The notes under the pieces are model-generated. The model had not been told where the DNA came from. It was given only the letters and a program-made list of their open reading frames with translations, and searched no databases. From Pigmentibacter sp. JX0631 (GTDB taxonomy: Bacteria > Bdellovibrionota_B > Oligoflexia > Silvanigrellales > Silvanigrellaceae), in the NCBI RefSeq assembly GCF_029873255.1, contig NZ_CP123622.1, forward strand, positions 248,001 through 312,000: a stretch of 64,000 nucleotides of DNA, given 5' to 3'. Below are positions 9,169 to 17,665 of this stretch, piece after piece (the stretch's first letter is position 1; every line of letters starts with the position of its first letter). The position numbers and the translations under genes are program-made.

Positions 9169-9790
9169 AAAATTTATCAGGAATATATAAACCTTTTAAA
9201 AAAATATTTGTTGAAGCTGGCCATGGAATATAAGCAGCACTTCTTACGCGGAAATAGAATACACTTTCCTTTGTTTCATATGTCAGAAAATGACCTAAAC
9301 AATTTCTATTTTTATTGGAATTATTTTCACTTTTCTTACCAATTGATATTTCTTTATAAAAATATTCATTCAAAAATTTAGAAAACAAAAGAGGTAAACA
9401 TGTATTTATCTTTAAGTATATACCAGAAGGAATTTTTTCCTTAATCGAATCAATAAATACTATATCTAAATAAATTGAATTACTATATTTTCCTATTTTT
9501 TCATAATTACTCTGTATTTTATAAGTTGGAAAATTATCAATTTTAATTACTATATTTTTTTTAATTTCATTTTTTATATCATCAATTTCAGAATCACTAC
9601 TTATATTTATTTTTAATTTTTGATGGGACAAATAAATTGATATATCATTTGTAATTGCTTGCAAAAATAATTTAAATGAATACAATCTAGAAATTTCCAC
9701 AATTGAGATTGCAAGAAAAATAATTGTTGGAAAAATAAATACAAATTCAAGCAATGTCAATCCGTCTGAATTTTTAGTAAACAATTTCAT
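9092..9790 (-). CDS. TadE family pseudopilin
   Basis: A 232-aa protein with the clearest TadE signature in the locus: KNSDGLTLLEFVFIFPTIIF at residues ~7-26, i.e. Gly followed five residues later by Glu (processing-site like G/LTLLE) and then a hydrophobic helix. TadE pseudopilins are cleaved by the TadV prepilin peptidase and help assemble the Flp pilus. The C-terminal ~190 residues should lie outside the inner membrane. It starts 6 bases after the preceding gene and runs into the TadG-like gene, consistent with a polycistronic mRNA. Confidence 0.7.
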   Translation of the reverse strand: MKLFTKNSDGLTLLEFVFIFPTIIFLAISIVEISRLYSFKLFLQAITNDISIYLSHQKLKINISSDSEIDDIKNEIKKNIVIKIDNFPTYKIQSNYEKIGKYSNSIYLDIVFIDSIKEKIPSGIYLKINTCLPLLFSKFLNEYFYKEISIGKKSENNSNKNRNCLGHFLTYETKESVFYFRVRSAAYIPWPASTNIFLKGLYIPDKFYGMETINETEKRNFFMQNIGKNLEQ

Positions 9791-9796
9791 ATAAAA

Positions 9797-10294
9797 CTAC
9801 TCTTTATTTTTCTCATTAATTAATTTAAGAATATTTTTTTCAATTATATATTCTTTAGAATATTCAGAATTATTATTTAATTCGTAATATTTTGTCTCAT
9901 TTTTTTCAAAAAAAATAATTTTAATAAAAAATGCAGTAAGAAAAATTATTACTATTAAATTTCTAAAAATCAAAAAAACCATTAAAACATCTTTCACTGT
10001 AAGAAAATAAATTATTTTTTTTAAATACTCTATTAAATTGTATTCCAAAAAAAAATTTTTCTCTATACTATCTTCAATAATAAAATTATTACTATTTTTA
10101 TTTAATAAAATATAAATATTGCTATCTAAATAAAAACAAGTATTATAATTAACAAACATTTCAACACCGTTATACTTAACAAAAAAAATGTCGTTTTTAA
10201 AAGTAAATAAAAATTTAGTATTTTCATTTAAAAAATCTTCAATACTTATAAATTCGTTCTTTTTAAAAGAAAATAAAATCAGAGAATTTGTCAT
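9797..10294 (-). CDS. Unknown single-pass membrane protein in the Tad operon
   Basis: 165 aa and not recognised. An N-terminal soluble stretch (~1-100) is followed by one strong hydrophobic helix (~103-130, VLMVFLIFRNLIVIIFLTAF) and a short polar tail. Its ATG overlaps the stop of the upstream gene by 4 bases, so it is translationally coupled and very likely expressed. Very high Asn, Ile, Phe and Lys content reflects the AT-rich locus. By position it may replace a standard Tad component such as RcpB or TadZ, but no motif supports that. Confidence 0.5.
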   Translation of the reverse strand: MTNSLILFSFKKNEFISIEDFLNENTKFLFTFKNDIFFVKYNGVEMFVNYNTCFYLDSNIYILLNKNSNNFIIEDSIEKNFFLEYNLIEYLKKIIYFLTVKDVLMVFLIFRNLIVIIFLTAFFIKIIFFEKNETKYYELNNNSEYSKEYIIEKNILKLINEKNKE

Positions 10295-11088
10295 ATTCTA
10301 ATCCGACAAAAATTCTCCACACTATATGAAGAATAAGACTCATAAGGAAACAAAAGTATACCATATTTTTTATTGTTAATATTAATATCATTAAAAATTA
10401 ATACTTCATTTAGTTCAACTAAATTTATAATAAATATATAAAACACTCCATCTTTATTACTACAAGAATAAATAGGTTGAATTAATTTATAGTCTTCATT
10501 TAATAAAAATAATTTACTATAATAAGTTACCAATATTTTTTTATTAACTTTGTTGCTACCAAATGAACTTATATTTTTAGTTTTTATATACTTTATATTT
10601 TGTGAATAATAAAAATTACTTAATTCAGCATACACCATACTACTCTGATTTCCAAGAATAATTTCTTTACCATTACTGAATAAAATTTTTTGTAATAACT
10701 CATTATAATTTAATTTTACATCTTCTATTTTTTTATAAAATAAGCCACAATATAAAAACTTCGTAGTAATTAAAGAAATGCTAATTAAAAAAAATATTTT
10801 TTTTATAATAGCAAAGTATTTTAAATTTTTTTTCAAATTTAATGACATATTAATAAATAAAAATAAATTTTTGATTATAAAAGTTAATATTTTACTATTT
10901 ACATACAAACGATAGTCAGGAATATATTCTTGCTTCACAAATTTAAATTTCAAGTTTATGATAATAATGTTAGGTGATAATAAAAATTCTTCCTTGAATA
11001 AACATACACCTCTATGAATTGTTTTAGAACTAGGGAATAAAGAAGATATTTGCAAAATCCGTGTTCTTGTATCAAATAAAACAATCAT
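10291..11088 (-). CDS. Unknown single-pass membrane protein in the Tad operon
   Basis: 265 aa and not recognised. An N-terminal ~85-residue soluble region is followed by a hydrophobic helix (~93-112) and a ~150-residue C-terminal domain, probably outside the membrane. This soluble-helix-soluble plan is shared with the upstream secretin fusion and the downstream 165-aa protein. It begins two bases after the secretin stop and overlaps the next gene by 4 bases, so it is part of the same operon. A role in secretin or pilus assembly is inference from context only. Confidence 0.5.
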   Translation of the reverse strand: MIVLFDTRTRILQISSLFPSSKTIHRGVCLFKEEFLLSPNIIIINLKFKFVKQEYIPDYRLYVNSKILTFIIKNLFLFINMSLNLKKNLKYFAIIKKIFFLISISLITTKFLYCGLFYKKIEDVKLNYNELLQKILFSNGKEIILGNQSSMVYAELSNFYYSQNIKYIKTKNISSFGSNKVNKKILVTYYSKLFLLNEDYKLIQPIYSCSNKDGVFYIFIINLVELNEVLIFNDININNKKYGILLFPYESYSSYSVENFCRIRI

Positions 11089-11090
11089 AA

Positions 11091-12953
11091 TTAATCCAGC
11101 AAGCTAAAAGACAAAGAATTTTTTGAATTATTTTTCAATTTATTCATATAAATTTCATTCATTTTAGAATAGCTCTGTTCTTCTTTTGTAGCAGAAATTG
11201 CAATCCAAAGTTCTGATTCATCATCTTTAAATTTCCTACTTTTAAAAAGCTCCCCTATTATTGGTAAATCTCCTATCAAAGGGAGCTTTGAGATACTTTT
11301 TGAGTGCTTTGTTTGAATAAGACCGCTTAATACAACATAATTTTCATCTTTTAGAATAATATTAGTCTTTAATTTTCTAGTTACAAATCCTGGAATATTT
11401 TGATAAGATAAGGCATCTGAAACATCGCTTACTTCTAAATCCAATTGAACCCAAATTGCTCCATCATTCTGTAGAATTGGTGTTACATGAAATAATATTC
11501 CAAAAGGTTTAAAACTTACTGAACTACTTTGCTGATTGTTTTGCATTATATTTGAAACAATTGGTACTTCACCTCCTGCTAAAAAAAATGCTTTTTCACC
11601 TGAACGAGTGAGAATAACAGGCTTAGCAATATTTCTGGCAAAATTTCTCTCTTTCAATGCTTTTAATAAAATAGATAAGGGTGCTACTTGAAGAGTTGAA
11701 TTAGAAAAACCTTCTGTTAAAAGATTTCCACCTAAATTAAAATTTCCTACAATTGGTTGATGCATTCCAGGCCATGCCGTTCCCACTTGATTATTTTTTA
11801 ATTTTCCGACTTCAAGAAACTCAAGGTTAATTTGTACAATAGAACTATCTCCTGTCTTTAGACTGATGTGATCATTTAAATTTGGTAATAATGCGCTTAA
11901 AAAACTCCAAACTTTATTTTTAGCCGCTGGATTCGTAGACACTCCAGAAACAACCAAAAACCCCGCTCTGTTTAATATTTGTAAATTTTTTTCTCCCATT
12001 AACTTTAAATAACCTTCTAAAATTTTATAAATCTGTTCTTCTAAATACGGATTAATTTCATACGCAGGATAAAAAAGTGTAGATTTTGAACTCACTATTT
12101 TTACTAATTTACGAAAATCAGGTATCGTTTTTATACTTCCAACAATAATAACTTTTCCATTTCTAATTAGGTAACTAATTCCATTAATTTTTCTTAAAGG
12201 TTTTGCTATAATATCTAAGTTAGAAAAATTTTCTTCATAATTAGGAGCTTCATAATTTGAACTATTTTGAGCTTTTCCAACATTAATATTCCAATGCTGT
12301 TCGTTTCCATCAGAATATTGAAGAATTAGAGTTGTAAAACCATTTTGCTTAGGAATTAATTTTATAGAATTTGTCATTCCAACTCTATTAACATCTATGA
12401 TATCAGGATCTGATATTTGGATACTTAAAGGAGCTTGACCTAAATCTAATGTTTTATCTTTACCTAACAAAAGATTGAGTTGCTCACTTGCTAAACAAGA
12501 AAAACTTATAAACACAATATTTGCCAAAATTATAATTAAAAAAAATAATTTTATGCATCTTATAATGCTACATAAAAACTTATTTTTTAATAAAATAATT
12601 TTTTTATTCAAATTATCATTTTTAATAATTGATATTGATTTACAAGATAATTCACAAACATATTTCGTCTTTAAAGGAACAATAAAAATTCTATTTTTTG
12701 GAACTAAAAATGGAGTGCTAATTAAATTATAGTATTTATCAAAACATGCCACAAAAATATCAAAATTCATATCTAAGGAGTGAAAAATAAAATGATTTTT
12801 ATAGATTAACCCATAATTATCAGGTGGAAATAAGTGATTTAAATATCCTGCCTTCATTAAAAATCTTTTTTTAACTTCTAGCAAGGGAATTTTTTTCTCT
12901 AGATCATTTTTAAAAAGAAGATAATATTCTTTTTTATATTTTACTAATTTCAT
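11091..12953 (-). CDS. rcpA: Tad/CpaC-type secretin with an N-terminal DUF192-like domain
   Basis: A 620-aa outer-membrane channel subunit of the Flp pilus (RcpA/CpaC family). Residues ~160-240 match the pilus-secretin N domain (LDLGQAPLSIQISDPDIIDV). The C-terminal third is the secretin barrel, ending with GLIQTKHSKSISKLPLIGDL and GELFKSRKF, the hallmark 'PLLGDIPILGxLF' region. Unusually, the hydrophobic signal segment is at ~127-155 (ending SCLASEQ), behind a ~110-residue domain. Part of that domain, HSLDMNFDIFVACFDKYYNL, resembles the DUF192 pattern found in Tad loci. The start at 12953 is favoured by AAAGG 7-8 bases upstream; the longer frame would need TTG at 13019. It heads the minus Tad arm, divergent from the pilin gene. 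Confidence 0.85.
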   Translation of the reverse strand: MKLVKYKKEYYLLFKNDLEKKIPLLEVKKRFLMKAGYLNHLFPPDNYGLIYKNHFIFHSLDMNFDIFVACFDKYYNLISTPFLVPKNRIFIVPLKTKYVCELSCKSISIIKNDNLNKKIILLKNKFLCSIIRCIKLFFLIIILANIVFISFSCLASEQLNLLLGKDKTLDLGQAPLSIQISDPDIIDVNRVGMTNSIKLIPKQNGFTTLILQYSDGNEQHWNINVGKAQNSSNYEAPNYEENFSNLDIIAKPLRKINGISYLIRNGKVIIVGSIKTIPDFRKLVKIVSSKSTLFYPAYEINPYLEEQIYKILEGYLKLMGEKNLQILNRAGFLVVSGVSTNPAAKNKVWSFLSALLPNLNDHISLKTGDSSIVQINLEFLEVGKLKNNQVGTAWPGMHQPIVGNFNLGGNLLTEGFSNSTLQVAPLSILLKALKERNFARNIAKPVILTRSGEKAFFLAGGEVPIVSNIMQNNQQSSSVSFKPFGILFHVTPILQNDGAIWVQLDLEVSDVSDALSYQNIPGFVTRKLKTNIILKDENYVVLSGLIQTKHSKSISKLPLIGDLPIIGELFKSRKFKDDESELWIAISATKEEQSYSKMNEIYMNKLKNNSKNSLSFSLLD

Positions 12954-13201
12954 TCTGCAACCTTTAAAATAAAAGACAAAATTAACTTTAAAATATAAAT
13001 TTTTAAAATGAATTGACAAACTTCAGAAATAAAATTTTTTTTATGTACTTTTGTTATTTGATATTTTTCCAATATGTTACATGAATCCTTTTTTAGCCAA
13101 ATAATTTCATTGTAATTTCAGTAAATTAAGTATCAGAAAATAATTGATATATAATTTTTTTAAAAGTGTTAATTATTAATTTTTTATAAAGGAGTTGTTT
13201 T
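12954..13201. promoter_or_regulatory. Divergent intergenic control region of the Tad locus
   Basis: This 248-base gap separates the secretin arm (minus) from the pilin arm (plus), so it must carry the promoters for both. A perfect TATAAT stands at 13150-13155 on the plus strand, but no good -35 element lies 16-18 bases upstream of it. The pilin gene has a strong AAAGGAG site at the end of the region. I see no RNA gene here. Confidence 0.5.
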
Positions 13202-13492
13202 ATGCTTTCAAAGTGGAAGTCAGAATTAGGCCAAAGTTTAACAGAATACGCAATAATATTAAGTTTAGTAGCCGTTGCTGCTGTTGCTGCTACTGCTTTT
13301 TTTGGAGGAGCTATAAAAGGAAAAATAGCATCACTAGCTGGTGTAATTGCGGGTCAAGATGTATCAAAAGTATCTGACGCAGAAAAAAAAGCAAAAAATT
13401 CAGCTGAAAAAGCACAAAAAAATGCTGGCAAAGTTAATGGTAATACTTCAATAACTCAAGATGATGATATATTTGACAGCGAAAGTCTTTAA
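13202..13492 (+). CDS. flp: Flp/Fap major pilin
   Basis: A 96-aa prepilin. The N-terminal segment KSELGQSLTEYAIILSLVAV contains the class IVb processing site (cleavage after Gly, mature protein beginning QSLTEY with Glu+5) and the hydrophobic helix that packs the pilus core. The C-terminal half is Ala/Lys/Asn-rich and ends in an acidic tail. Flp pilins are typically 50-70 residues, so the ~35-residue hydrophilic tail is long. A strong AAAGGAG ribosome site stands upstream of ATG 13202. It is the first gene of the plus-strand Tad arm. Confidence 0.92.
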   Translation: MLSKWKSELGQSLTEYAIILSLVAVAAVAATAFFGGAIKGKIASLAGVIAGQDVSKVSDAEKKAKNSAEKAQKNAGKVNGNTSITQDDDIFDSESL

Positions 13493-13494
13493 AA

Positions 13495-14310
13495 ATGATA
13501 GATATTAATTGGGAAGTTAGCAATAAAAATTTAAATAAAGAAAAATTAAATTTTTTTTCTTTTAAAAGTAATATTTCAAAAAAAATATATCTCTGTCTTG
13601 TTATATCTTTCATTCAAATTATTTTTCTCCATTGTTTAAATGATAATAAACTAGTAAGTAATACAGAATTTAAAATAATTAAAACTAAAGGGAAAATAAA
13701 TTTTGGCGAACCACTAACAGAAGACAATATAGTAGTTTCTTCAGAAAAAATTGAAGATATTTCTAATTTTATCCAAAAAAATAATAATCTTAATTTCTTT
13801 TTAGGAAAAAAAACCGCTATTGATTTAGATGAAAATAACTATATTTTTAATGCAAACATTCAAACAAAAGATAAAAATTCTATACCCGAAAAAATTCCTT
13901 ATGGAAAAAGACTATTTGTATTAGAACTAGAATTAGGGGCAATTGCTAAAAGTTTGCGCACAGGTGATAAAGTTGATATTATTGCTAATCTTGACATCCC
14001 AGGTTTTGGAAAAGCTACAGAGGTAATCTTACAAAATATCCAACTTATCGGTCTAGAAGAAAAAAATAAATATTATAGATCTCGATATAATAGTAGCAAT
14101 TCAATAAGTTTCTATTTAACACCAGAAGAAATTAAAATTATTTTATTTATGAAACGGTACGCAAATTTTTCACTAGCCTTAAGAAATCCTAATGACAATT
14201 TTGATAGCAAAGATCAAGCGGTTACATTAAATAAATTTATTGAAAATGAAAAGATAAAAAACATTATAAAAAATGATAGATTTCAAATAATTTATGGTGA
14301 TAAAAAATGA
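13495..14310 (+). CDS. cpaB: CpaB/RcpC family pilus assembly protein
   Basis: A 271-aa Tad periplasmic assembly protein. An N-terminal membrane anchor (~residues 30-48) precedes an SAF-like region (KGKINFGEPLTEDNIVV) and the RcpC domain with GAIAKSLRTGDKVDIIANLD and VILQNIQLIGLEEK. YLTPEEIKIILF matches the conserved CpaB C-terminal element. In Tad systems CpaB works with the secretin, possibly in stabilising it or binding the peptidoglycan. It starts two bases after the pilin stop and overlaps tadA by 4 bases. Confidence 0.82.
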   Translation: MIDINWEVSNKNLNKEKLNFFSFKSNISKKIYLCLVISFIQIIFLHCLNDNKLVSNTEFKIIKTKGKINFGEPLTEDNIVVSSEKIEDISNFIQKNNNLNFFLGKKTAIDLDENNYIFNANIQTKDKNSIPEKIPYGKRLFVLELELGAIAKSLRTGDKVDIIANLDIPGFGKATEVILQNIQLIGLEEKNKYYRSRYNSSNSISFYLTPEEIKIILFMKRYANFSLALRNPNDNFDSKDQAVTLNKFIENEKIKNIIKNDRFQIIYGDKK

Positions 14311-15758
14311 GTTGGGAAATAGAAACTTTTTTTAACAATAAAAAGGCAAAAACTGTTGATGCTCATCTAACAATTGGATCTTCTAAAGAATGTGATATTG
14401 TGATTAGTTCTCATAAAAATAAATTTATTCAATTAATTTTGGAAGAAGGTTTTATTTATATAGTTGAAAATAAAACAAAAAAAGTTTTTTTTAAAAATAC
14501 TTTTTTAAATATTAGTAAACAAATGATTACTATTAATTATTTAGATAATTGCAAGTATTTAGAACCAAATGAAAATGAAATTTCTAATTTTTTTATAGAT
14601 AAAAATTTTGAAACAATTTTTAATAAAATACAAAACAAGTTTATTGATAAAGAACAATTTTTTCACGATAATTTGCATATTTCCGAAGATAATTTTTATG
14701 AAGTAGCAACTAATATTTTAGGAGAGTTATTTTTTCAAAATGAAGACATATTTTTCCAAGAAAATAGGATTTTTTTCCGTAAATACCTTTGGTGCTTGAA
14801 AGCACAATTTTTTGATTATGGAGTAATTTCTTCACTCTTGCAGCAAGAAGATATCACAGAAGTGATGATAAATAATTATAAAACAATATTTATTGAAAAA
14901 CTAGGAACTCTAATACTAACAAAATTAAAATTTCCTTCAGAAAAAAGCTTGATACATATAATTGAAAAAATGTGTAATTATTGTGGAAGAAAAATAGATA
15001 TTACTTCTCCTTTTTGTGATGCCAGATTAAACAATGGTGATAGAATACATGCCATAATTCCCCCTTTAGCAATTGATGGAGCCTGTTTAACCATTAGAAA
15101 ATTTCCTAAAAAATCATTTTCTATAGACACCCTTCTAAGAAATAGTAATTTTCATGAGGAATTAAAAAACTATCTTAGAAATGATATATTACTGAAAAAG
15201 AATATACTGATCTCTGGTGGTACTGGTAGCGGAAAAACTACTTTATTAAATTGCTTAACTTCTTTAATTTCAGAAAATGAAAGAATAATCACAATCGAAG
15301 ATTCAGCAGAACTAAAACTCGTTCATCCCCATGTAATTAGATTAGAAACTAGAAAAGAAAATATTGAGAATAAAGGATCTATTAGTATCCGTGATTTGCT
15401 TAGAAATGCTTTAAGAATGCGCCCTGACAGAATTATTATTGGTGAATGTCGTGGTGAAGAAGCCCTGGATATGTTGCAAGCTATGAATACGGGACATTTA
15501 GGAAGTATGACAACCATTCACTCAAACTCTCCCCATGATGCATTGCTAAGACTTGAAACACTAGTTTTATTTTCTGGATATGAACTTCCTATGAAGGGTA
15601 TTCGAGAACAAATTTCTTCTGCGATTGATGTAATTATTCAACTAGTTAGAAAAAATACTGGTGAAAGGAAAATTCAATCTATCTACGAATTGGTACAGTT
15701 AAGCAAAGAAAATGATTATATATTAAAAAAAATTTATGAAAATGATGCCTTTATATGA
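14307..15758 (+). CDS. tadA: TadA/CpaF secretion ATPase with N-terminal FHA-like domain
   Basis: A 483-aa hexameric ATPase that powers Flp pilus assembly at the inner membrane. Residues ~5-85 look like an FHA fold (LTIGSSKECDIVISSHKNKF, then repeated short strands), which in other proteins binds phosphothreonine. Residues ~120-480 are the CpaF-type core: Walker A GGTGSGKT at 304-311, an Asp/Glu box ITIEDSAEL near 330, Walker B RIIIGE at 375-380, and the His box GHLGSMTTIHSNSP at 396-409. The FHA recognition Arg appears replaced (GSS rather than GRS), so phosphopeptide binding is doubtful. It overlaps cpaB and tadB by 4 bases on each side. Confidence 0.93.
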   Translation: MSWEIETFFNNKKAKTVDAHLTIGSSKECDIVISSHKNKFIQLILEEGFIYIVENKTKKVFFKNTFLNISKQMITINYLDNCKYLEPNENEISNFFIDKNFETIFNKIQNKFIDKEQFFHDNLHISEDNFYEVATNILGELFFQNEDIFFQENRIFFRKYLWCLKAQFFDYGVISSLLQQEDITEVMINNYKTIFIEKLGTLILTKLKFPSEKSLIHIIEKMCNYCGRKIDITSPFCDARLNNGDRIHAIIPPLAIDGACLTIRKFPKKSFSIDTLLRNSNFHEELKNYLRNDILLKKNILISGGTGSGKTTLLNCLTSLISENERIITIEDSAELKLVHPHVIRLETRKENIENKGSISIRDLLRNALRMRPDRIIIGECRGEEALDMLQAMNTGHLGSMTTIHSNSPHDALLRLETLVLFSGYELPMKGIREQISSAIDVIIQLVRKNTGERKIQSIYELVQLSKENDYILKKIYENDAFI

Positions 15759-16471
15759 TTACTTTATTTTTAATTTTTTTTATTTCAAACTTCATTTATT
15801 TTGAAGTTATAAAGAATGAAAAGCTTTATATCATAAAACTTTTCCACCCATTTTTTTACTTTTTGCTAACTTCATTTTATTACTTATTAGAATATGTTAA
15901 AAGAAAAAAATATGCATATATGATAAATAAAGAATTGCCAAAATTCGTACTTTATTTAAAATCTTATTTATCTTCTGGGATTGATCTTGCCCAAGCTCTC
16001 CAAAAAATTTCAATAAATCACAATTGGAATCCATATATTAAAAATATATTATTCTTAATAAATTATTATTACAATAATGGAAATTCTTTAGTTTATTCTA
16101 TAGATAAAACAATACATTCTAACAAAATTAAGACCCATGAAAGTAATTTATTACTATTACTCAGTACACTTAAAATATGTTCTATTAACAAAGGAAATAT
16201 AAACTTTATTTTAGAAAACTTTAGAAATAGGCTAATTGAAAAATTATCTGCAAAAAAGAAATTTCAGACCTATACTTCTCAAATTCGTTTTCAAGCTTTA
16301 ATTATTTCTCTATCACCATTTATTTTATCTATAATTATGTTTATTTTATCTCCAAATTATATTTTATTTTTTATTGATAATAAGTTTGGAAAAATTTTAC
16401 TTTTTTTTATGATAATATTTTATCTGGTAGGAATTTATTTAATAAACAAAATTATAGGCATATTTAAATGA
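15755..16471 (+). CDS. tadB: TadB-like inner-membrane platform protein (short)
   Basis: A 238-aa protein with a T2SSF/GspF-like core: ELPKFVLYLKSYLSSGIDLAQALQKI (residues ~64-90) is the typical helical start of the domain, and two hydrophobic segments stand at the C-terminus (~187-235). TadB proteins are usually near 300 aa; here the N-terminal part is reduced to two membrane helices. It would recruit the TadA ATPase. It overlaps both neighbours by 4 bases. Very AT-rich. Confidence 0.75.
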   Translation: MITLFLIFFISNFIYFEVIKNEKLYIIKLFHPFFYFLLTSFYYLLEYVKRKKYAYMINKELPKFVLYLKSYLSSGIDLAQALQKISINHNWNPYIKNILFLINYYYNNGNSLVYSIDKTIHSNKIKTHESNLLLLLSTLKICSINKGNINFILENFRNRLIEKLSAKKKFQTYTSQIRFQALIISLSPFILSIIMFILSPNYILFFIDNKFGKILLFFMIIFYLVGIYLINKIIGIFK

Positions 16472-17025
16472 ATTTTATAATTATATTTTTTTTCTTAAAC
16501 TTAATAACTCTTTTTTATAAAGATATTTTTATTCCAATTAGAAAGATAAAAATAGCATCTATAAATTTTTCGCTTAATGAATATTACACAACTATAGATT
16601 TTATTGATCTGTTAGTTTTAAATTTAGAAGCTGGACAAAATTTATATAAATCCTTTCAAAATGCATGTTATTGTATTACAAATGATGATTTAAATAAAGT
16701 AACAAATGAAATACTTCTACGTTATCACTTAGGCACCCCTTTTCCTACTTGTTTAAAAGAAGCATACAATAAATCATTAAGTCCATTTTTTCTTGAGACA
16801 ATTGAAACAATACTAATTTCTCAGCAACTCGGAACACCAATACAAAAAGCATTATTGGAATTAAGTCGGACATTGCAATCACATGCTATTTTAACCGCTG
16901 AAGCTTTTGCAGCCAAGGCTGCAGTTAAAATGGTTTTCCCTTTGGTTTTATTTATTTTTCCAGTTATATTTGTTCTTCTTGGTAGCGGTTCCATACAGGA
17001 CTTGATTATTTCTTTGCATTTTTAA
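16468..17025 (+). CDS. tadC: TadC-like inner-membrane platform protein (short)
   Basis: A 185-aa T2SSF-like protein. YTTIDFIDLLVLNLEAGQNLYKSFQNA and EAFAAKAAVKMVFPLVLFIFPVIFVLLGSG are typical of TadC, the latter being the conserved C-terminal membrane end. TadC is normally about 300 aa, so the N-terminal membrane segments are largely missing and only one helix precedes the domain. It is last in the plus Tad arm, 20 bases before a MarR-family gene. Confidence 0.75.
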   Translation: MNFIIIFFFLNLITLFYKDIFIPIRKIKIASINFSLNEYYTTIDFIDLLVLNLEAGQNLYKSFQNACYCITNDDLNKVTNEILLRYHLGTPFPTCLKEAYNKSLSPFFLETIETILISQQLGTPIQKALLELSRTLQSHAILTAEAFAAKAAVKMVFPLVLFIFPVIFVLLGSGSIQDLIISLHF

Positions 17026-17044
17026 TGTTCAATTGGAGAATAAC

Positions 17045-17539
17045 ATGGAAAATCTTGATTTTGTTTCGTCTGAGAAGACAGCGTCTATTCCAAAGTTTAA
17101 AACAGATAATTTGAGCATTGATGTTATTTTAGAATTTTACTTTATCGATACAATTAATCTTTGGCGAAATAAATTAGATGATCTTGCAAAGGAGTATGAA
17201 CTTAGTAGATTAGAAAGACGAATACTTGTTTATATTGGTAGAAATCCAGGAATTCGACAAGCGGATTTAGCTTTAATCATGGATGTGGAACCTCAAAGCT
17301 TAACCCGTTCACTCGAAAATATGGAACAAAAAAAATGGTTGCAAAAACAAGACGACAATAAAGACAAGAGAGCAAAATGCTTGCATCTAACAGAACAAGG
17401 AGAAAGCAAACTACTAGATGCATTCAAAATAAGCGAACGTATAAGACCAAAAGTGCTTAAAGATATAGCTGATGATGAAAAAATGTTACTTACTCGTGTA
17501 TTAAAACAATTAAGAAAAAATTTAGAAAGTATGATCTGA
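17045..17539 (+). CDS. MarR family transcriptional regulator
   Basis: A 164-aa winged-helix regulator. The core YELSRLERRILVYIGRNPGIRQADLALIMDVEPQSLTRSLENMEQKKWLQKQDDNKDKRAKCLHLTE shows the MarR helix-turn-helix and the Asp-Lys-Arg-containing wing. ATG 17045 is preceded by GGAG with 6-base spacing; TTG 17033 would lack a site. It follows tadC closely and may be co-transcribed, but its more GC-balanced codon use suggests an independent origin. MarR proteins usually sense small phenolic or oxidant ligands; its target is unknown. Confidence 0.88.
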   Translation: MENLDFVSSEKTASIPKFKTDNLSIDVILEFYFIDTINLWRNKLDDLAKEYELSRLERRILVYIGRNPGIRQADLALIMDVEPQSLTRSLENMEQKKWLQKQDDNKDKRAKCLHLTEQGESKLLDAFKISERIRPKVLKDIADDEKMLLTRVLKQLRKNLESMI

Positions 17540-17665
17540 GAGAAACAAAATCTCGAAATATTGTAAAGATTAATCACTAAAATTTTTACTAATAATATTT
17601 AATTGTGATTAATAAAAATTTTACAGAATATTTTTTATATTTATATGGAATGTTAAATAGTGTTT

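Noticed and set aside
12475-12732. Plus-strand ORF inside the secretin gene
   Set aside because: It is antisense to the signal segment and DUF192-like region and is only a low-complexity hydrophobic shadow.
6850-17025. tRNA-Phe next to the AT-rich Tad locus as a genomic-island insertion site
   Set aside because: The Tad genes lie on the 5' side of the tRNA, while tRNA-targeted integration leaves the island at the 3' end. I found no repeat of the tRNA 3' end near 17 kb and no integrase gene.
17540-17665. Inverted TTAATCAC / GTGATTAA motif between the MarR and ROK genes as a terminator or MarR operator
   Set aside because: The arms are short, far apart and AT-only around them, and they lie downstream of both genes, so no regulatory claim is justified.
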